This document shows positions 7,137 to 14,511 of a DNA stretch of 29,693 nt, one piece after another; within the stretch, counting starts at the first letter, position 1; each line of letters starts with the position of its first letter. Both the position numbers and the translations under genes were made by a program. The DNA lies in the IMG/VR virus record IMGVR_UViG_3300008050_000202, positions 1 to 29,693 of that record; one strand, 5' to 3'. The notes beneath the pieces are model-generated. The model had not been told where the DNA came from. It searched no databases and worked only from the letters and a program-made list of their open reading frames with translations. Source of the stretch: a virus.

Positions 7137-7789
7137 GGCAGTCCCAGCATCTTGTGCGTTTGGACCGACACCCTCCAGCCGAGGGACGCGGCAAGTTTCA
7201 TGGTCATCGGCAGCGCGGCAGACCCGGTGTCCCCCCGGTCCATCGGCTGCAAGAAGCGGTGCTTGAAGTTCCACCCGGCCATCTCGTGGAGCGGCAGGGT
7301 CGTGGGGACGATGACCTTCAAGTCGTCGCCGTTCCGGACGACGATGTGCCCGATGGTCGCCGCATCCCCCATGAGGGGCTTCGGGCTCACGGTCACGTGA
7401 TCGAGGGCGTCGAGGATGTCCGCCTCGACCGACCCGTTGGTTTCGATCGCGACCTCGCACTCCAGTGCGACGTGAAGCTCGTTCACGAACACTTCGCCGT
7501 GACGGCGGCGAAGCTGGAGCGCGGGTTCGCCACCCGTCAAGACGATGAGCGGGTTCCGCATCCCTTCGGCGAGAGCAACGACTTGCTCGACGGCGAGGCC
7601 GGGGTCCATGCGTTCGCCCCCGACGAAGTCGGTGTCGCACCACTTCGCGCACTCCCCGAACCCTTCCCGCTTCTCGGGGTTGCCCGACCACAGGTTGCAT
7701 CCAGCAAGCCGGACGAAGATCGCGGGCGACCCGGCGCGTGAACCTTCGCCCTGGATGGTCCGGAAGATCTCTTTGACGCGGAGCCCCAT
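7133..7789 (-). CDS. queE: QueE, 7-carboxy-7-deazaguanine synthase (radical SAM)
   Basis: QueE rearranges 6-carboxytetrahydropterin into 7-carboxy-7-deazaguanine (CDG). The 218-residue protein starts with the typical VKEIFRTIQGEGSRAGSPAIFVRLAGCNLWSG and has CDTDF after the cluster, LTGGEPALQ, VAIETNGS and VTVSPKP. The three cluster cysteines are Cys31, Cys47 and Cys51, spaced CX15CX3C, one residue longer in both gaps than the CX14CX2C of many proteobacterial QueE enzymes. ATG at 7789 overlaps the stop of the small membrane protein (TGATG). The C-terminus has a tail (NFKHRFLQPMDRG ... ASLGWRVSVQTHKMLGLP) normal for the family. It supplies CDG to DpdA or to later steps; QueC is not encoded in the window. 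Confidence 0.94.
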   Translation of the reverse strand: MGLRVKEIFRTIQGEGSRAGSPAIFVRLAGCNLWSGNPEKREGFGECAKWCDTDFVGGERMDPGLAVEQVVALAEGMRNPLIVLTGGEPALQLRRRHGEVFVNELHVALECEVAIETNGSVEADILDALDHVTVSPKPLMGDAATIGHIVVRNGDDLKVIVPTTLPLHEMAGWNFKHRFLQPMDRGDTGSAALPMTMKLAASLGWRVSVQTHKMLGLP

Positions 7790-8061
7790 CAGCCCACCAA
7801 CCGGAGCGCCCACATGAGGGCCTCCGCGATCAAGATCGCGATGACGACCGTCGCGCCGATCTCGCCCAAGATCCGCTTCGGGACAACATGCTTGGTAGGC
7901 GGGATCATCAGGAGCGCCTGTTTGAACCGGCCACCGTCGTTGACGAGAAAGGTCGTCGCGACCTCCCACCCTTGGGTGAGCAGCGCTGCGAGCGCGGGGT
8001 CGTTGGCGGCAGACGCGAGGTCTTCGCCGTCGAGGTAGTAGATGGTCGGATGATGTTCCAC
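7789..8061 (-). CDS. Small protein with GWE motif and one C-terminal membrane segment
   Basis: GTG at 8061 has AGAGG 5 nt upstream and lies 31 nt after the UDP-GlcNAc epimerase stop. The 90-residue product has a soluble N-terminal domain. Its LTQGWEVATTFLVNDGGRFKQALLMIPP resembles the small DUF4177-type fold, in which a GWE motif precedes two strands. A basic linker (PPTKHVVPKR) follows, then one membrane helix at residues 67-87 (EIGATVVIAILIAEALMWAL). It would sit in the membrane with its N-terminal domain in the cytoplasm if the positive-inside rule holds. Its role within a base-modification and sugar operon is unclear; it might tether a partner to the membrane. Function not recognised. Confidence 0.6.
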   Translation of the reverse strand: MEHHPTIYYLDGEDLASAANDPALAALLTQGWEVATTFLVNDGGRFKQALLMIPPTKHVVPKRILGEIGATVVIAILIAEALMWALRLVG

Positions 8062-8092
8062 GGGAGCCTCTCGGGCCTCGGGATGGAAGCTA

Positions 8093-9223
8093 TCACGCGT
8101 CGAGGAAGCGCGTGATGTGCTTGACGATCTTGGCCGTCGGGGACTCCCCGTCATCGCAGACGTAGGGGGTCTGGTCGATGCGTGGACGATCGGGGTTGAT
8201 CGCCTTCCGGATGAGCTTCTGGAGGTCCAGCGGCTTCGTGACGACGTCTTCGGGCGAAGCCAGGGTCGCAAACCCGCGCGATAGCAACTGCCATCGCTCT
8301 GTCGAGGGCCGCACGATGATGGTCGGGATGCCGGCCCACGCCGCCTCCTCGGAGAGTCCGCCGCTGTCGGTGATGACGACGTCGGGCTTGCGCGCCGACG
8401 ACGAGAGGACGCGAACGACATCTCGGTAGGGGAAGGGTTCTTCGAACGACTGGTCTGAGAGCCACTTGCCAGGATCGCCGACCGAACGAAGTAAGGAAGG
8501 GTGAACCGGGATGCGGAGGTCCAGATCTGCTTCCGATACCGCGAAGGCGACGGCGGTGAGAAGCCGCGACGTCAAAGCCGGGTCCGCGAGTAGTTCGGTG
8601 CGGTGGAACGTCGCGAACGCCCACCGACCACCCGGCACCCACGCCGGAACGGCCCAAGACCGCCCATCCAAGCACCGTTCGTAGGCGTCGAAGGCGGTGT
8701 TGCCGGTGACGTAGATCTTCGACTTGACCTCGCCGAACTTCCGGAAGAACTCGGTGCGGAGCATCTCCGCTTCGAACTCGCCGGGGCAGAAGCACAACGC
8801 GCTCATGTGGTCCACGAGCTTCCGGATCTTCTCCTCGACTTGGTAGATGTCCCAAGAACGAAGCCCGGCTTCGACGTGAGCAACGGGAACGCCCATTCGC
8901 TCCCCGGCGAGTGCGCCTGCGAGGCAGGACGCAGTGTCGCCTTGCACGACAACGAGGTCCGGGTCGAACCGCGTCTCTTCGATGAAGTCCGAGATCCCGA
9001 TCGCCGCCTCGGCATGGGCATCCCCGACCTTCGACGTCGGCCACTCCAAGATGTGGTCGAAGTCTGGAAACCCCTCCCACGCCTTGACGTTCAACATCGC
9101 TTCGTCGGTGTGCTGGCCGGTCGCGAGGAAGCAGACGTCGAACCGAGCGCGCAGGTTCCCTACCAGGGGTGCGAGCTTGATGAACTCGGGGCGGGTGCCC
9201 GCTACGACGAGGATTCTACCCAT
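8093..9223 (-). CDS. wecB: UDP-N-acetylglucosamine 2-epimerase (WecB-like)
   Basis: This enzyme interconverts UDP-GlcNAc and UDP-ManNAc. The 376-residue protein has the family landmarks: GTRPEFIKLAPL (residues 9-20), LATGQHTDEAM, VVQGDTASCLAGAL (92-105), AHVEAGLRSWD (115-125), VTGNTAFDAYER, FATFHRTE, RIPVHPS, and ITDSGGLSEEAAWAGIPTIIVRPSTER near the C-terminus. Length is typical. In common WecB proteins the segment after HVEAGLRS reads MPEE(I/A)NR; here it is DIYQVEEKIRK, so the substrate may differ. ATG at 9223 overlaps the RmlC-like stop by 8 nt. It would supply an activated amino sugar for the glycosyltransferase in the same operon or for cell-surface change. The family is secure; the exact substrate is not. 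Confidence 0.88.
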   Translation of the reverse strand: MGRILVVAGTRPEFIKLAPLVGNLRARFDVCFLATGQHTDEAMLNVKAWEGFPDFDHILEWPTSKVGDAHAEAAIGISDFIEETRFDPDLVVVQGDTASCLAGALAGERMGVPVAHVEAGLRSWDIYQVEEKIRKLVDHMSALCFCPGEFEAEMLRTEFFRKFGEVKSKIYVTGNTAFDAYERCLDGRSWAVPAWVPGGRWAFATFHRTELLADPALTSRLLTAVAFAVSEADLDLRIPVHPSLLRSVGDPGKWLSDQSFEEPFPYRDVVRVLSSSARKPDVVITDSGGLSEEAAWAGIPTIIVRPSTERWQLLSRGFATLASPEDVVTKPLDLQKLIRKAINPDRPRIDQTPYVCDDGESPTAKIVKHITRFLDA

Positions 9224-9803
9224 CGACCACCTTCCTCCAGTCGTAGGGCGGGAGCCCGGTCGCCGGGGCAACCGATGGGTCCAACCGGTACTCGTCGGTG
9301 CCGTCGTACTCGTGCGTGACGGCATTGAGGATCTTCGACCCGTCGCGGAACGAGATCCAGCCATGCGCGACCATCGGGGGCACGAGCACCAACTTCGGTG
9401 CGCGGGCGTCCAAGGTGAACTCCCGGTACTGATGCTGCGTGCGCGACAACGGTCGAAGGTCGCACAGCACGAGGCGAAGCCGGCCCGCGAGGCAAACAAA
9501 CCTGTCTGTCTGGACCCGGTGCAGATGCCACCCCTTGATGACCCCCCGGTCCGTCTCAGAGACGTAGACTTGGTTGACGCCGTCGTCGGGTTCCGACTTC
9601 GGCCAGCGGTCGTTGCCGCGCAGCCGGAACGACCACGACCCCCGAAACAACTCGATCAGCGAGCCGCGATCGTCGACGTTGAGGTTGAGGGTCCGGACGT
9701 ACACGCCCGGCATGTCTGGCTCGCCATCGAACCCAGGCATGTCCTCGACCCACGGCTCGGGAGCCTCGTTGAGCCGCGTCCAGCCGTCGCGGAGGTCATC
9801 CAT
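9216..9803 (-). CDS. RmlC-like cupin, dTDP-4-dehydrorhamnose 3,5-epimerase family
   Basis: RmlC-type enzymes epimerise dTDP-4-keto sugars. The 195-residue protein shows the family layout: YVRTLNLNVDDRGSLIELFR, QVYVSETDRGVIKGWHLHRVQTDRF (usual VLRGLHYQ region, candidate catalytic His93), LAGRLRLVLCDLR, FTLDARAPKLVLVPPMVAHGW, and VTHEYDGTDEYRLDP near the end. The lysine that normally follows in the RmlC active site (QxxKLVR) is not evident; the segment reads TDRF. A related cupin activity (3,4-ketoisomerase of FdtA type, also having a GWHxHK region) is therefore possible. Start ATG 9803 overlaps the previous stop by 8 nt. No RmlA, RmlB or RmlD lies nearby, so it would act on a host sugar nucleotide. 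Confidence 0.78.
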   Translation of the reverse strand: MDDLRDGWTRLNEAPEPWVEDMPGFDGEPDMPGVYVRTLNLNVDDRGSLIELFRGSWSFRLRGNDRWPKSEPDDGVNQVYVSETDRGVIKGWHLHRVQTDRFVCLAGRLRLVLCDLRPLSRTQHQYREFTLDARAPKLVLVPPMVAHGWISFRDGSKILNAVTHEYDGTDEYRLDPSVAPATGLPPYDWRKVVDG

Positions 9804-10167
9804 CCTTCTTGAACGTCTCGTCTCGTTGTTCCAGCTTCCGGACGCCGTCCGGATGGAAGTTGTCGGCATGTTGCGGGTGCGCCTTCTGGACATGATGAAG
9901 GCGCTTGTCGGGACGCGAGCCCAGGACCACGACCTCGGTAGGGGAGAGCGCCGTGCGGAGCCCTTCCTCCCACCAGAACGGGATGATCCGGAGGCCGGGG
10001 TTCTCCTTCTTCGCGCGCTTCTCAGCTTGTCGATACCAGTCGACTTGGGCGCGCGTCATGTCGTGGATGGACATCACTTCGACCTGCGTCCCTTCGGGGA
10101 TCGTGATCATCGTGTTGTCCTTCCACGACCGACAGAAGGTCATCGGCTTCCGGATCTGCGCCTTCAC
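9796..10167 (-). CDS. Unrecognised small basic operon protein (123 aa)
   Basis: GTG at 10167 forms a GTGA overlap with the upstream stop and has GAGG 8 nt upstream. The 123-residue product starts with a beta-strand pair (KPMTFCRSWKDNTMITIPEGTQVEVM) and has a basic helix with Trp/Tyr (RAQVDWYRQAEKRAKKEN). It ends with several histidines and lysines (RLHHVQKAHPQHADNFHPDG). No domain is recognised. The short first part resembles a small beta-barrel, and the histidine-rich tail could bind metal or nucleic acid, but this is speculation. It lies just ahead of the sugar-epimerase genes, with the next start overlapping by 8 nt, so it is coexpressed with the modification operon. Confidence 0.55.
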   Translation of the reverse strand: MKAQIRKPMTFCRSWKDNTMITIPEGTQVEVMSIHDMTRAQVDWYRQAEKRAKKENPGLRIIPFWWEEGLRTALSPTEVVVLGSRPDKRLHHVQKAHPQHADNFHPDGVRKLEQRDETFKKDG

Positions 10168-11012
10168 GATGCGGACCTCGCGAGGTCGAGGGCGCGGGCG
10201 ACGACGTCGGAGTCGATCAGCCACACGCCGCTCGTTTCCTGGGTGCCGTCGGCGTAGGACTCACCGAGCGCGGTGATGATGTGCTCCAGGCGCGGCTTCA
10301 CCGACCGGGTGGACGAGAGCATCTTGTACTGGTTGAGCACGTCGGCGATCGAGAGCCCGTCGGGTGCGCGGACCGACAGCGCCGTGTCGACGTCGTCCTT
10401 CCCGATATCGTGCAACTCACCATCGATGTCGACGATGGAGTAGGACTTGATGTCCTCGGTCGTCGAGTCGACAACGACCTCCGAGACGATGCCCGTCATC
10501 CCCTCCTTCGTCGTGATGAGGTCGCCTTCGGACGCGACGACCGACAGGGTCTTGTCCGCCCCGAAGGGGAGGTTGGCCTGCATCGACTCCAGATCGAGGG
10601 ACACCTCTTCGCCGAGAGCCGTCCACATCCCGGCGAACTCCTCCGCGCTGACGCGGTGAACCCGGAACTTCGTGGTCAGCACGAGAGCGCTCTTGATGCG
10701 CTTGATGCTGTTGGCGACGAAGGTGATCCCGACGTTGTCGAGGACGACTTTGCCTTCGCACGACAAGGTCGCCATCGCGGACGCGTAGGGGTTGCCGTCG
10801 CGGAGGGTGATCTTCTCGGACTCCGCGTTGAAGACCGCGAGCGTGCCGGGGAGGACCTTGTCGACGGTTGCCGCATCCTCTTCGGAGTCGATGTCGAACG
10901 ACATCTCCACGTCCCACATCACGGAGTGCGTCTCCGCACCCGCGTCGCGCTTGCCGCTGATCTTGGTGATGACGCCGACACCAGTGGTCGGCATGAAAGC
11001 GAGGTCGATCAT
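10164..11012 (-). CDS. Unrecognised 282-aa protein opening the modification operon
   Basis: ATG at 11012 is chosen over an upstream start at 11030 because GGGAG lies 6 nt before it and the promoter-like site at 11045-11073 is just upstream. The protein is mostly beta-rich and acidic (VGVITKISGKRDAG, MWDVEMSFDIDSEEDAATVDKVLPGTLAVFN, ATLSCEGKVVLDNVGITFVANSIKRIKSA). A second part carries many Asp/Glu (VSEVVVDSTTEDIKSYSIVDIDGELHDIGKDD), and a helical end follows (LNQYKMLSSTRSVKPRLEHIITALGES). I do not recognise it. It is the first gene after the primase-helicase stop and leads the overlapping chain to DpdA and QueD. A replication accessory or DNA-binding role fits the position, but no motif supports it. 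Confidence 0.6.
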   Translation of the reverse strand: MIDLAFMPTTGVGVITKISGKRDAGAETHSVMWDVEMSFDIDSEEDAATVDKVLPGTLAVFNAESEKITLRDGNPYASAMATLSCEGKVVLDNVGITFVANSIKRIKSALVLTTKFRVHRVSAEEFAGMWTALGEEVSLDLESMQANLPFGADKTLSVVASEGDLITTKEGMTGIVSEVVVDSTTEDIKSYSIVDIDGELHDIGKDDVDTALSVRAPDGLSIADVLNQYKMLSSTRSVKPRLEHIITALGESYADGTQETSGVWLIDSDVVARALDLARSAS

Positions 11013-11044
11013 TTGGGCTCCCGGTCCCAAGAGGTTGCCTGCGA

Positions 11045-11073
11045 CTTATACCCCGGCCGATCCAGATTCGTTG
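11045..11073 (-). promoter_or_regulatory. Leftward promoter for the modification operon
   Basis: On the minus strand CAACGA (11073-11068) is followed by a 17-nt spacer ending in GGGG and then TATAAG (11050-11045). The -10 element overlaps the TAA of the primase-helicase gene. It differs from the CCACG-type -35 sequences of the other leftward sites by one base. It would drive 11012 and the chain down to at least 1671. Recognised by similarity to sibling sites; no experimental support. Confidence 0.55.
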
Positions 11074-13088
11074 CCGTCCACCATGAGAGAGGCTTTCCGG
11101 CCTTCCGCGCCGGCAGGCGTTTCCTCCCACGAGTCACCGTACATGCAGGAGCCGGGGTCGAAGGCGAGGATGGTCGACGACCCCGCCTCCCCGAACTCGG
11201 ACCGGACCTTGTCGAAGTAGACGCGGGACCGTGGGTAGGGATCCTTCTTCGACGGCTTGACCTTCGCAACCACGAGCCCAACGTGGCAATCCTGCTCGAT
11301 CGCGGACGACCCTTTGAGGTTCTTGATCGTTACCCGCTGCTGCTCGGCAACATGGCCCCGGTTCGGATGGCAGATCAAGCAGATCGTCATCTCGTCGCCG
11401 ACGCCGACCGTTGAGAGGTTCCGAACGATCTCGCCGATCTCACGGCGCTCGTCCTGACACTTCGGGTCGATCATGAACCCGAGGTGGTCGAGGAGAGCCC
11501 AGCGCACCCCCATCCGACGACGAGCGTAGCGGACGATGTCGATCACTTCGGAGGCTTTCATCCCGCCGTGATGGTCGACGATGTGGATCGGGAGATCGGA
11601 CAACTCTGTGAACGCTTGCGCCCGCTCCTCGCGGGTGACGGTCGTGAAGTCCCTTCCGAGCTTCAACCGAAGGAGCTTCTGCGTGACCCCTACCGGGGAT
11701 TGTTCGAAACATGTGATGAGCACGGGGATTCCACGGAGCGCCTGCTCGTAGGCGAACCAGACGGCGAGGGTCGTCTTTCCGCAACCGGTGTCCCCCGTGA
11801 GAACCGTCAACCCCGGACGCCACCCACCGAGGCAGCGATCGATCCCGCGCGACCCGGTGACCCGCCCGCGCAAGAGGTCCGGATTGTCGATCAACTGCTC
11901 GATGCGGGTGCTGAACACCCCGGCCTTGACCAGCCCAGCTTTCAATGCGGGCCTAGCGTTCTCGATCGCGGAATCGATCAGTTCTTGCCCGATCCCTTGC
12001 GCGAGGCACTCCCCGGCGTCGTTGGCAGGCAAGACCGCGACCGCCGCCCGGTAGGTGCCGAGTTTCTCGCAGACTTCCGACGCCCCCTTGCGCCCGGCGT
12101 CGTCGTCGTCGTAGAGGAAGATGAACGAGAGGTAGGGCTCCAGAATGTCGAGCCACTTCTCGTCCCACGTACCGGCCCCCGCTGTCCCGCTGACGACGTT
12201 CTCCCGGTAGCCGTAGTCCCACATCGCCATGACGTCGAACTCCCCTTCGACAGGGATCACCGGCTCCCCGAAGTCGGGTGAGAGTCGGTCGATGCCGAAG
12301 AGGGTGGTCGGGCGACCCGGCGACCGACAGTAGAACTTCCGCACCTCGCCGTTGGAGCAGCGCTTGCACCCCCCGGCATCACACCACCCGCACGGGCCGG
12401 GCACCGATCGAAACTTGATGTTGACGGCTTTGCCAGACCTGTCGCGAACCGGGATGCTGATGTACTCCGCGTACACTTTGCCGCCCGACCAACGGCACGG
12501 ACGACCCTGTGTGTCCTTTCCGACGAGAAGGACACCCAGCCCAAACTCCTCGATGCAGGAGGTCGACATCTTCCGAACGCTCGTCAGGTAGTCGTAGGCG
12601 TGCTTCCCTCGCTCCGTCGTGAGAGCCATCCTGCAGTCGTCGGCGAGCGAATCGGACCACGAGAACACCGACTGCTTCGTCGGCTTCGACGACTTCGTCG
12701 GCTTCGGGTCGAGGCGAATGACGTCGTCGACACGCCGGACGCGCTTGTTGAGCGTGACCGTCGCGCTCCCGTCGCGCGGGCGACAAAACCCGGCACCAGC
12801 GAGGGCCTTGCGGACTTCGTCGCGCTCGTCGTCGGAGAGGTCCGAGCAGCGCTTGCTGTAGAGGTGGTAGGCGACGAAGTCGACCGCATCGCCCTTCGCG
12901 TCGCACTTGAAGCACGCCCATCCGAGATCGCGGAAGCCGACCGGTCCGCGCGAGTCGGACCCGCCACGCTGCTCCGCGTTGCAGTGCGGACACGGGGTGA
13001 TGGACTGACCCCTGCGCCGCTTGAACGGACCGATGGCCTGAGCGACCGGGCCGACACCCGCTCGCTTTGCTTCTGAGATCCACTTCAT
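11046..13088 (-). CDS. Bifunctional primase-helicase (T7 gp4 type)
   Basis: This enzyme unwinds the fork and makes primers. The 680-residue protein has an N-terminal zinc ribbon (Cys33, Cys36, Cys59, Cys62), a second CxxC pair set (CGWCDAGGCKRC, about 233-244), a TOPRIM-type primase core (VIPVEGEFDVMAMWD, Glu281; FIFLYDDDDAG, Asp327-330) and a DnaB/RecA-fold helicase domain. The helicase has Walker A GDTGCGKTT (432-440), Walker B WALLDHLGF and a sensor region CLICHPNRG. The extra CxxC pair between the zinc ribbon and TOPRIM is unusual for gp4-like proteins. ATG at 13088 overlaps the replisome-organiser stop by 4 nt (ATGA), fitting a joint role at the replication fork. No DNA polymerase gene lies in the window. 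Confidence 0.92.
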   Translation of the reverse strand: MKWISEAKRAGVGPVAQAIGPFKRRRGQSITPCPHCNAEQRGGSDSRGPVGFRDLGWACFKCDAKGDAVDFVAYHLYSKRCSDLSDDERDEVRKALAGAGFCRPRDGSATVTLNKRVRRVDDVIRLDPKPTKSSKPTKQSVFSWSDSLADDCRMALTTERGKHAYDYLTSVRKMSTSCIEEFGLGVLLVGKDTQGRPCRWSGGKVYAEYISIPVRDRSGKAVNIKFRSVPGPCGWCDAGGCKRCSNGEVRKFYCRSPGRPTTLFGIDRLSPDFGEPVIPVEGEFDVMAMWDYGYRENVVSGTAGAGTWDEKWLDILEPYLSFIFLYDDDDAGRKGASEVCEKLGTYRAAVAVLPANDAGECLAQGIGQELIDSAIENARPALKAGLVKAGVFSTRIEQLIDNPDLLRGRVTGSRGIDRCLGGWRPGLTVLTGDTGCGKTTLAVWFAYEQALRGIPVLITCFEQSPVGVTQKLLRLKLGRDFTTVTREERAQAFTELSDLPIHIVDHHGGMKASEVIDIVRYARRRMGVRWALLDHLGFMIDPKCQDERREIGEIVRNLSTVGVGDEMTICLICHPNRGHVAEQQRVTIKNLKGSSAIEQDCHVGLVVAKVKPSKKDPYPRSRVYFDKVRSEFGEAGSSTILAFDPGSCMYGDSWEETPAGAEGRKASLMVDGNESGSAGV

Positions 13089-13873
13089 GTCTTTCGGTTC
13101 CTGTACTGCGCGAGAGGTCCGGGCCGGTACCCGGTGCCGTCTCCGTCGTCTTCGGTCCGCTTCTGCTCCCACTCGACAACGAGTTGGAGCCGGGAAGCGA
13201 GCTTCTTGAGCTGCATCAGATTGTCGAGCCCGAGGTAGGTCCGGCGTTGCCGATTACCTCCCCTCCAGTACTTGGCGGCGGCTTCATCGGCCTCGTAGGC
13301 AAACCGGACAAGGCCGACCAGTTGCTCCGGAGTCGCTTCCCCGAGCGCGGCTTTGATGACCGCCTGGGAACCGCGCCCGAGTTTGGTTGTGCCCTTCTGG
13401 TACTTCGCCCATGCGTCGAAGACGCGCTTGACGTCCCGGTTCGCGATGCCGGGGCCAGCCCGCTTCTTCCCGAAGGTGCGGGGAGAAGCTGCTTCCATCT
13501 CCTTCCGGGTCGCCGGTCGATGGAGTCGCTTCCGGAGGGCTTCCATGACTACCCCCGGAGGGGGTGCCGGGAGGGCGATGTCCCGCTCGGGCTTTAGCTT
13601 ACCGGCTCGGGGCTGGTGAAGCGGGAGCTTCGGAACCCACGCATACCCGACATCGTCGGCCGAATAGTAGGCGACGAGGCCTTCCCTCGACAACTCCCAC
13701 AGCGCAGAGTCTTGCTCAGTCTGCGTGAACCCTGGACAGGGCGTCACGGGCGCGATGCCGTCGGCGTCGGCGCTCGCGATCAGCCAGAGGAACAAGAGGC
13801 GAGCCCCGGAGGGGACGGAGAGGACTCTCTCGTCCTTCCAGAACTCGCCCCTGATGACGCGATCTGCGGGCAT
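13085..13873 (-). CDS. Phage replisome organiser / DnaT-like helix-turn-helix protein
   Basis: The 262-residue protein opens with RVIRGEFWKDERVLSVPSGARLLFLWLIASADADGIAP, a pattern typical of phage replication initiators with an N-terminal winged helix. Residues 80-140 are a proline- and lysine-rich linker. The C-terminus (NRDVKRVFDAWAKYQKGTTKLGRGSQAVIKAALGEATPEQLVGLVRFAYEAD ... GLDNLMQLKKLASRLQ) looks like the DnaD/phage replication module that contacts single-stranded DNA or the helicase. ATG at 13873 is 7 nt after the SSB-like stop, and its stop overlaps the primase-helicase start by 4 nt. A general transcription regulator is the less likely alternative. The origin it might bind is not obvious in the sequence. 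Confidence 0.75.
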   Translation of the reverse strand: MPADRVIRGEFWKDERVLSVPSGARLLFLWLIASADADGIAPVTPCPGFTQTEQDSALWELSREGLVAYYSADDVGYAWVPKLPLHQPRAGKLKPERDIALPAPPPGVVMEALRKRLHRPATRKEMEAASPRTFGKKRAGPGIANRDVKRVFDAWAKYQKGTTKLGRGSQAVIKAALGEATPEQLVGLVRFAYEADEAAAKYWRGGNRQRRTYLGLDNLMQLKKLASRLQLVVEWEQKRTEDDGDGTGYRPGPLAQYRNRKT

Positions 13874-13880
13874 GATCGGC

Positions 13881-14453
13881 CTAGAACGGGATGTCTTCGT
13901 GGCCCTCGTTGGTGACCGGCTTGGGGGCCGGCTTGCCGGAACCGCCGCCGGAACCGCCGCCGGACTGCCACTCGGCGAAGCGAGCGTGCCGGTCTTCGGC
14001 TTCCACGAGCATGTCCTGCCATGCCGGATGCGCGTCGGGATCGCCGGCCCACGGCGCGTACTTCTTCGGGTCGAAGTACGTCTTGCCGTTGTACTCGCGG
14101 GAACCGACGGTCACGCGGACGGGGCGCTTGGCGATGATGCCGCGCACCGTCCCCTCGTCGTAGGCGTCGAAGGGCGACGTGTGCCCGACGGCGCGGGCGA
14201 AGGCGCGCAAGCGCCAGACCGCCTTCTCCGTCAGCCAGAACGTCTCCATGCAGTCCGCACCGACGTCGTCGGAGCCCTCGACTTCGTCGATCATGCAGGT
14301 GAACCTGACCTTGATGACGTCCCGCAAGCCGTTCTTCGTGTTGATCTCGGCGTAGTCGACGCCGGTCGCCCACATCACCTTGTCGCCCTCGGTGCTGCAC
14401 CAGCCGGACCGTTCTTCGGCCTCCGGGTCGACGTTGAGACTCTTCCTCGTCAT
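13881..14453 (-). CDS. Single-stranded DNA-binding-like protein with acidic C-terminal tip
   Basis: The 190-residue product has a beta-rich body (EINTKNGLRDVIKVRFTCMIDEVEGSDDVGADCMETFWLTEKAVWRLRAFARAVG, and RPVRVTVGSREYNGKTYFDPKKYAPW). A glycine-serine linker follows (SGGGSGGGSGKPAPKP) and it ends in HEDIPF. The D-D/E-I-P-F acidic tip is the classical protein-interaction tail of bacterial and phage SSBs. The body resembles the phage DUF669 proteins often found beside RecA-like annealing ATPases. ATG at 14453 has a very good ribosome site (AAGGAGG) and promoter P(14483-14511) just upstream. It lies between the RecA-fold ATPase and replication genes, consistent with recombination or replication. 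The SSB assignment rests on the tail, the linker and the context, not on a verified OB-fold. Confidence 0.72.
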   Translation of the reverse strand: MTRKSLNVDPEAEERSGWCSTEGDKVMWATGVDYAEINTKNGLRDVIKVRFTCMIDEVEGSDDVGADCMETFWLTEKAVWRLRAFARAVGHTSPFDAYDEGTVRGIIAKRPVRVTVGSREYNGKTYFDPKKYAPWAGDPDAHPAWQDMLVEAEDRHARFAEWQSGGGSGGGSGKPAPKPVTNEGHEDIPF

Positions 14454-14482
14454 TCTGACCTCCTTCTATCCAGGGTCGTTTA

Positions 14483-14511
14483 CTATTACCCCGCCGCCTC
14501 GACGGTCGTGG
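14483..14511 (-). promoter_or_regulatory. Leftward promoter for SSB-like and primase genes
   Basis: Minus strand CCACGA (14511-14506), a 17-nt spacer ending in GGGG, then TAATAG (14488-14483). The -10 overlaps the TAA of the upstream ATPase gene. A strong ribosome site (AAGGAGG) follows. Same architecture as the sites at 11045 and 16629. Confidence 0.6.
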
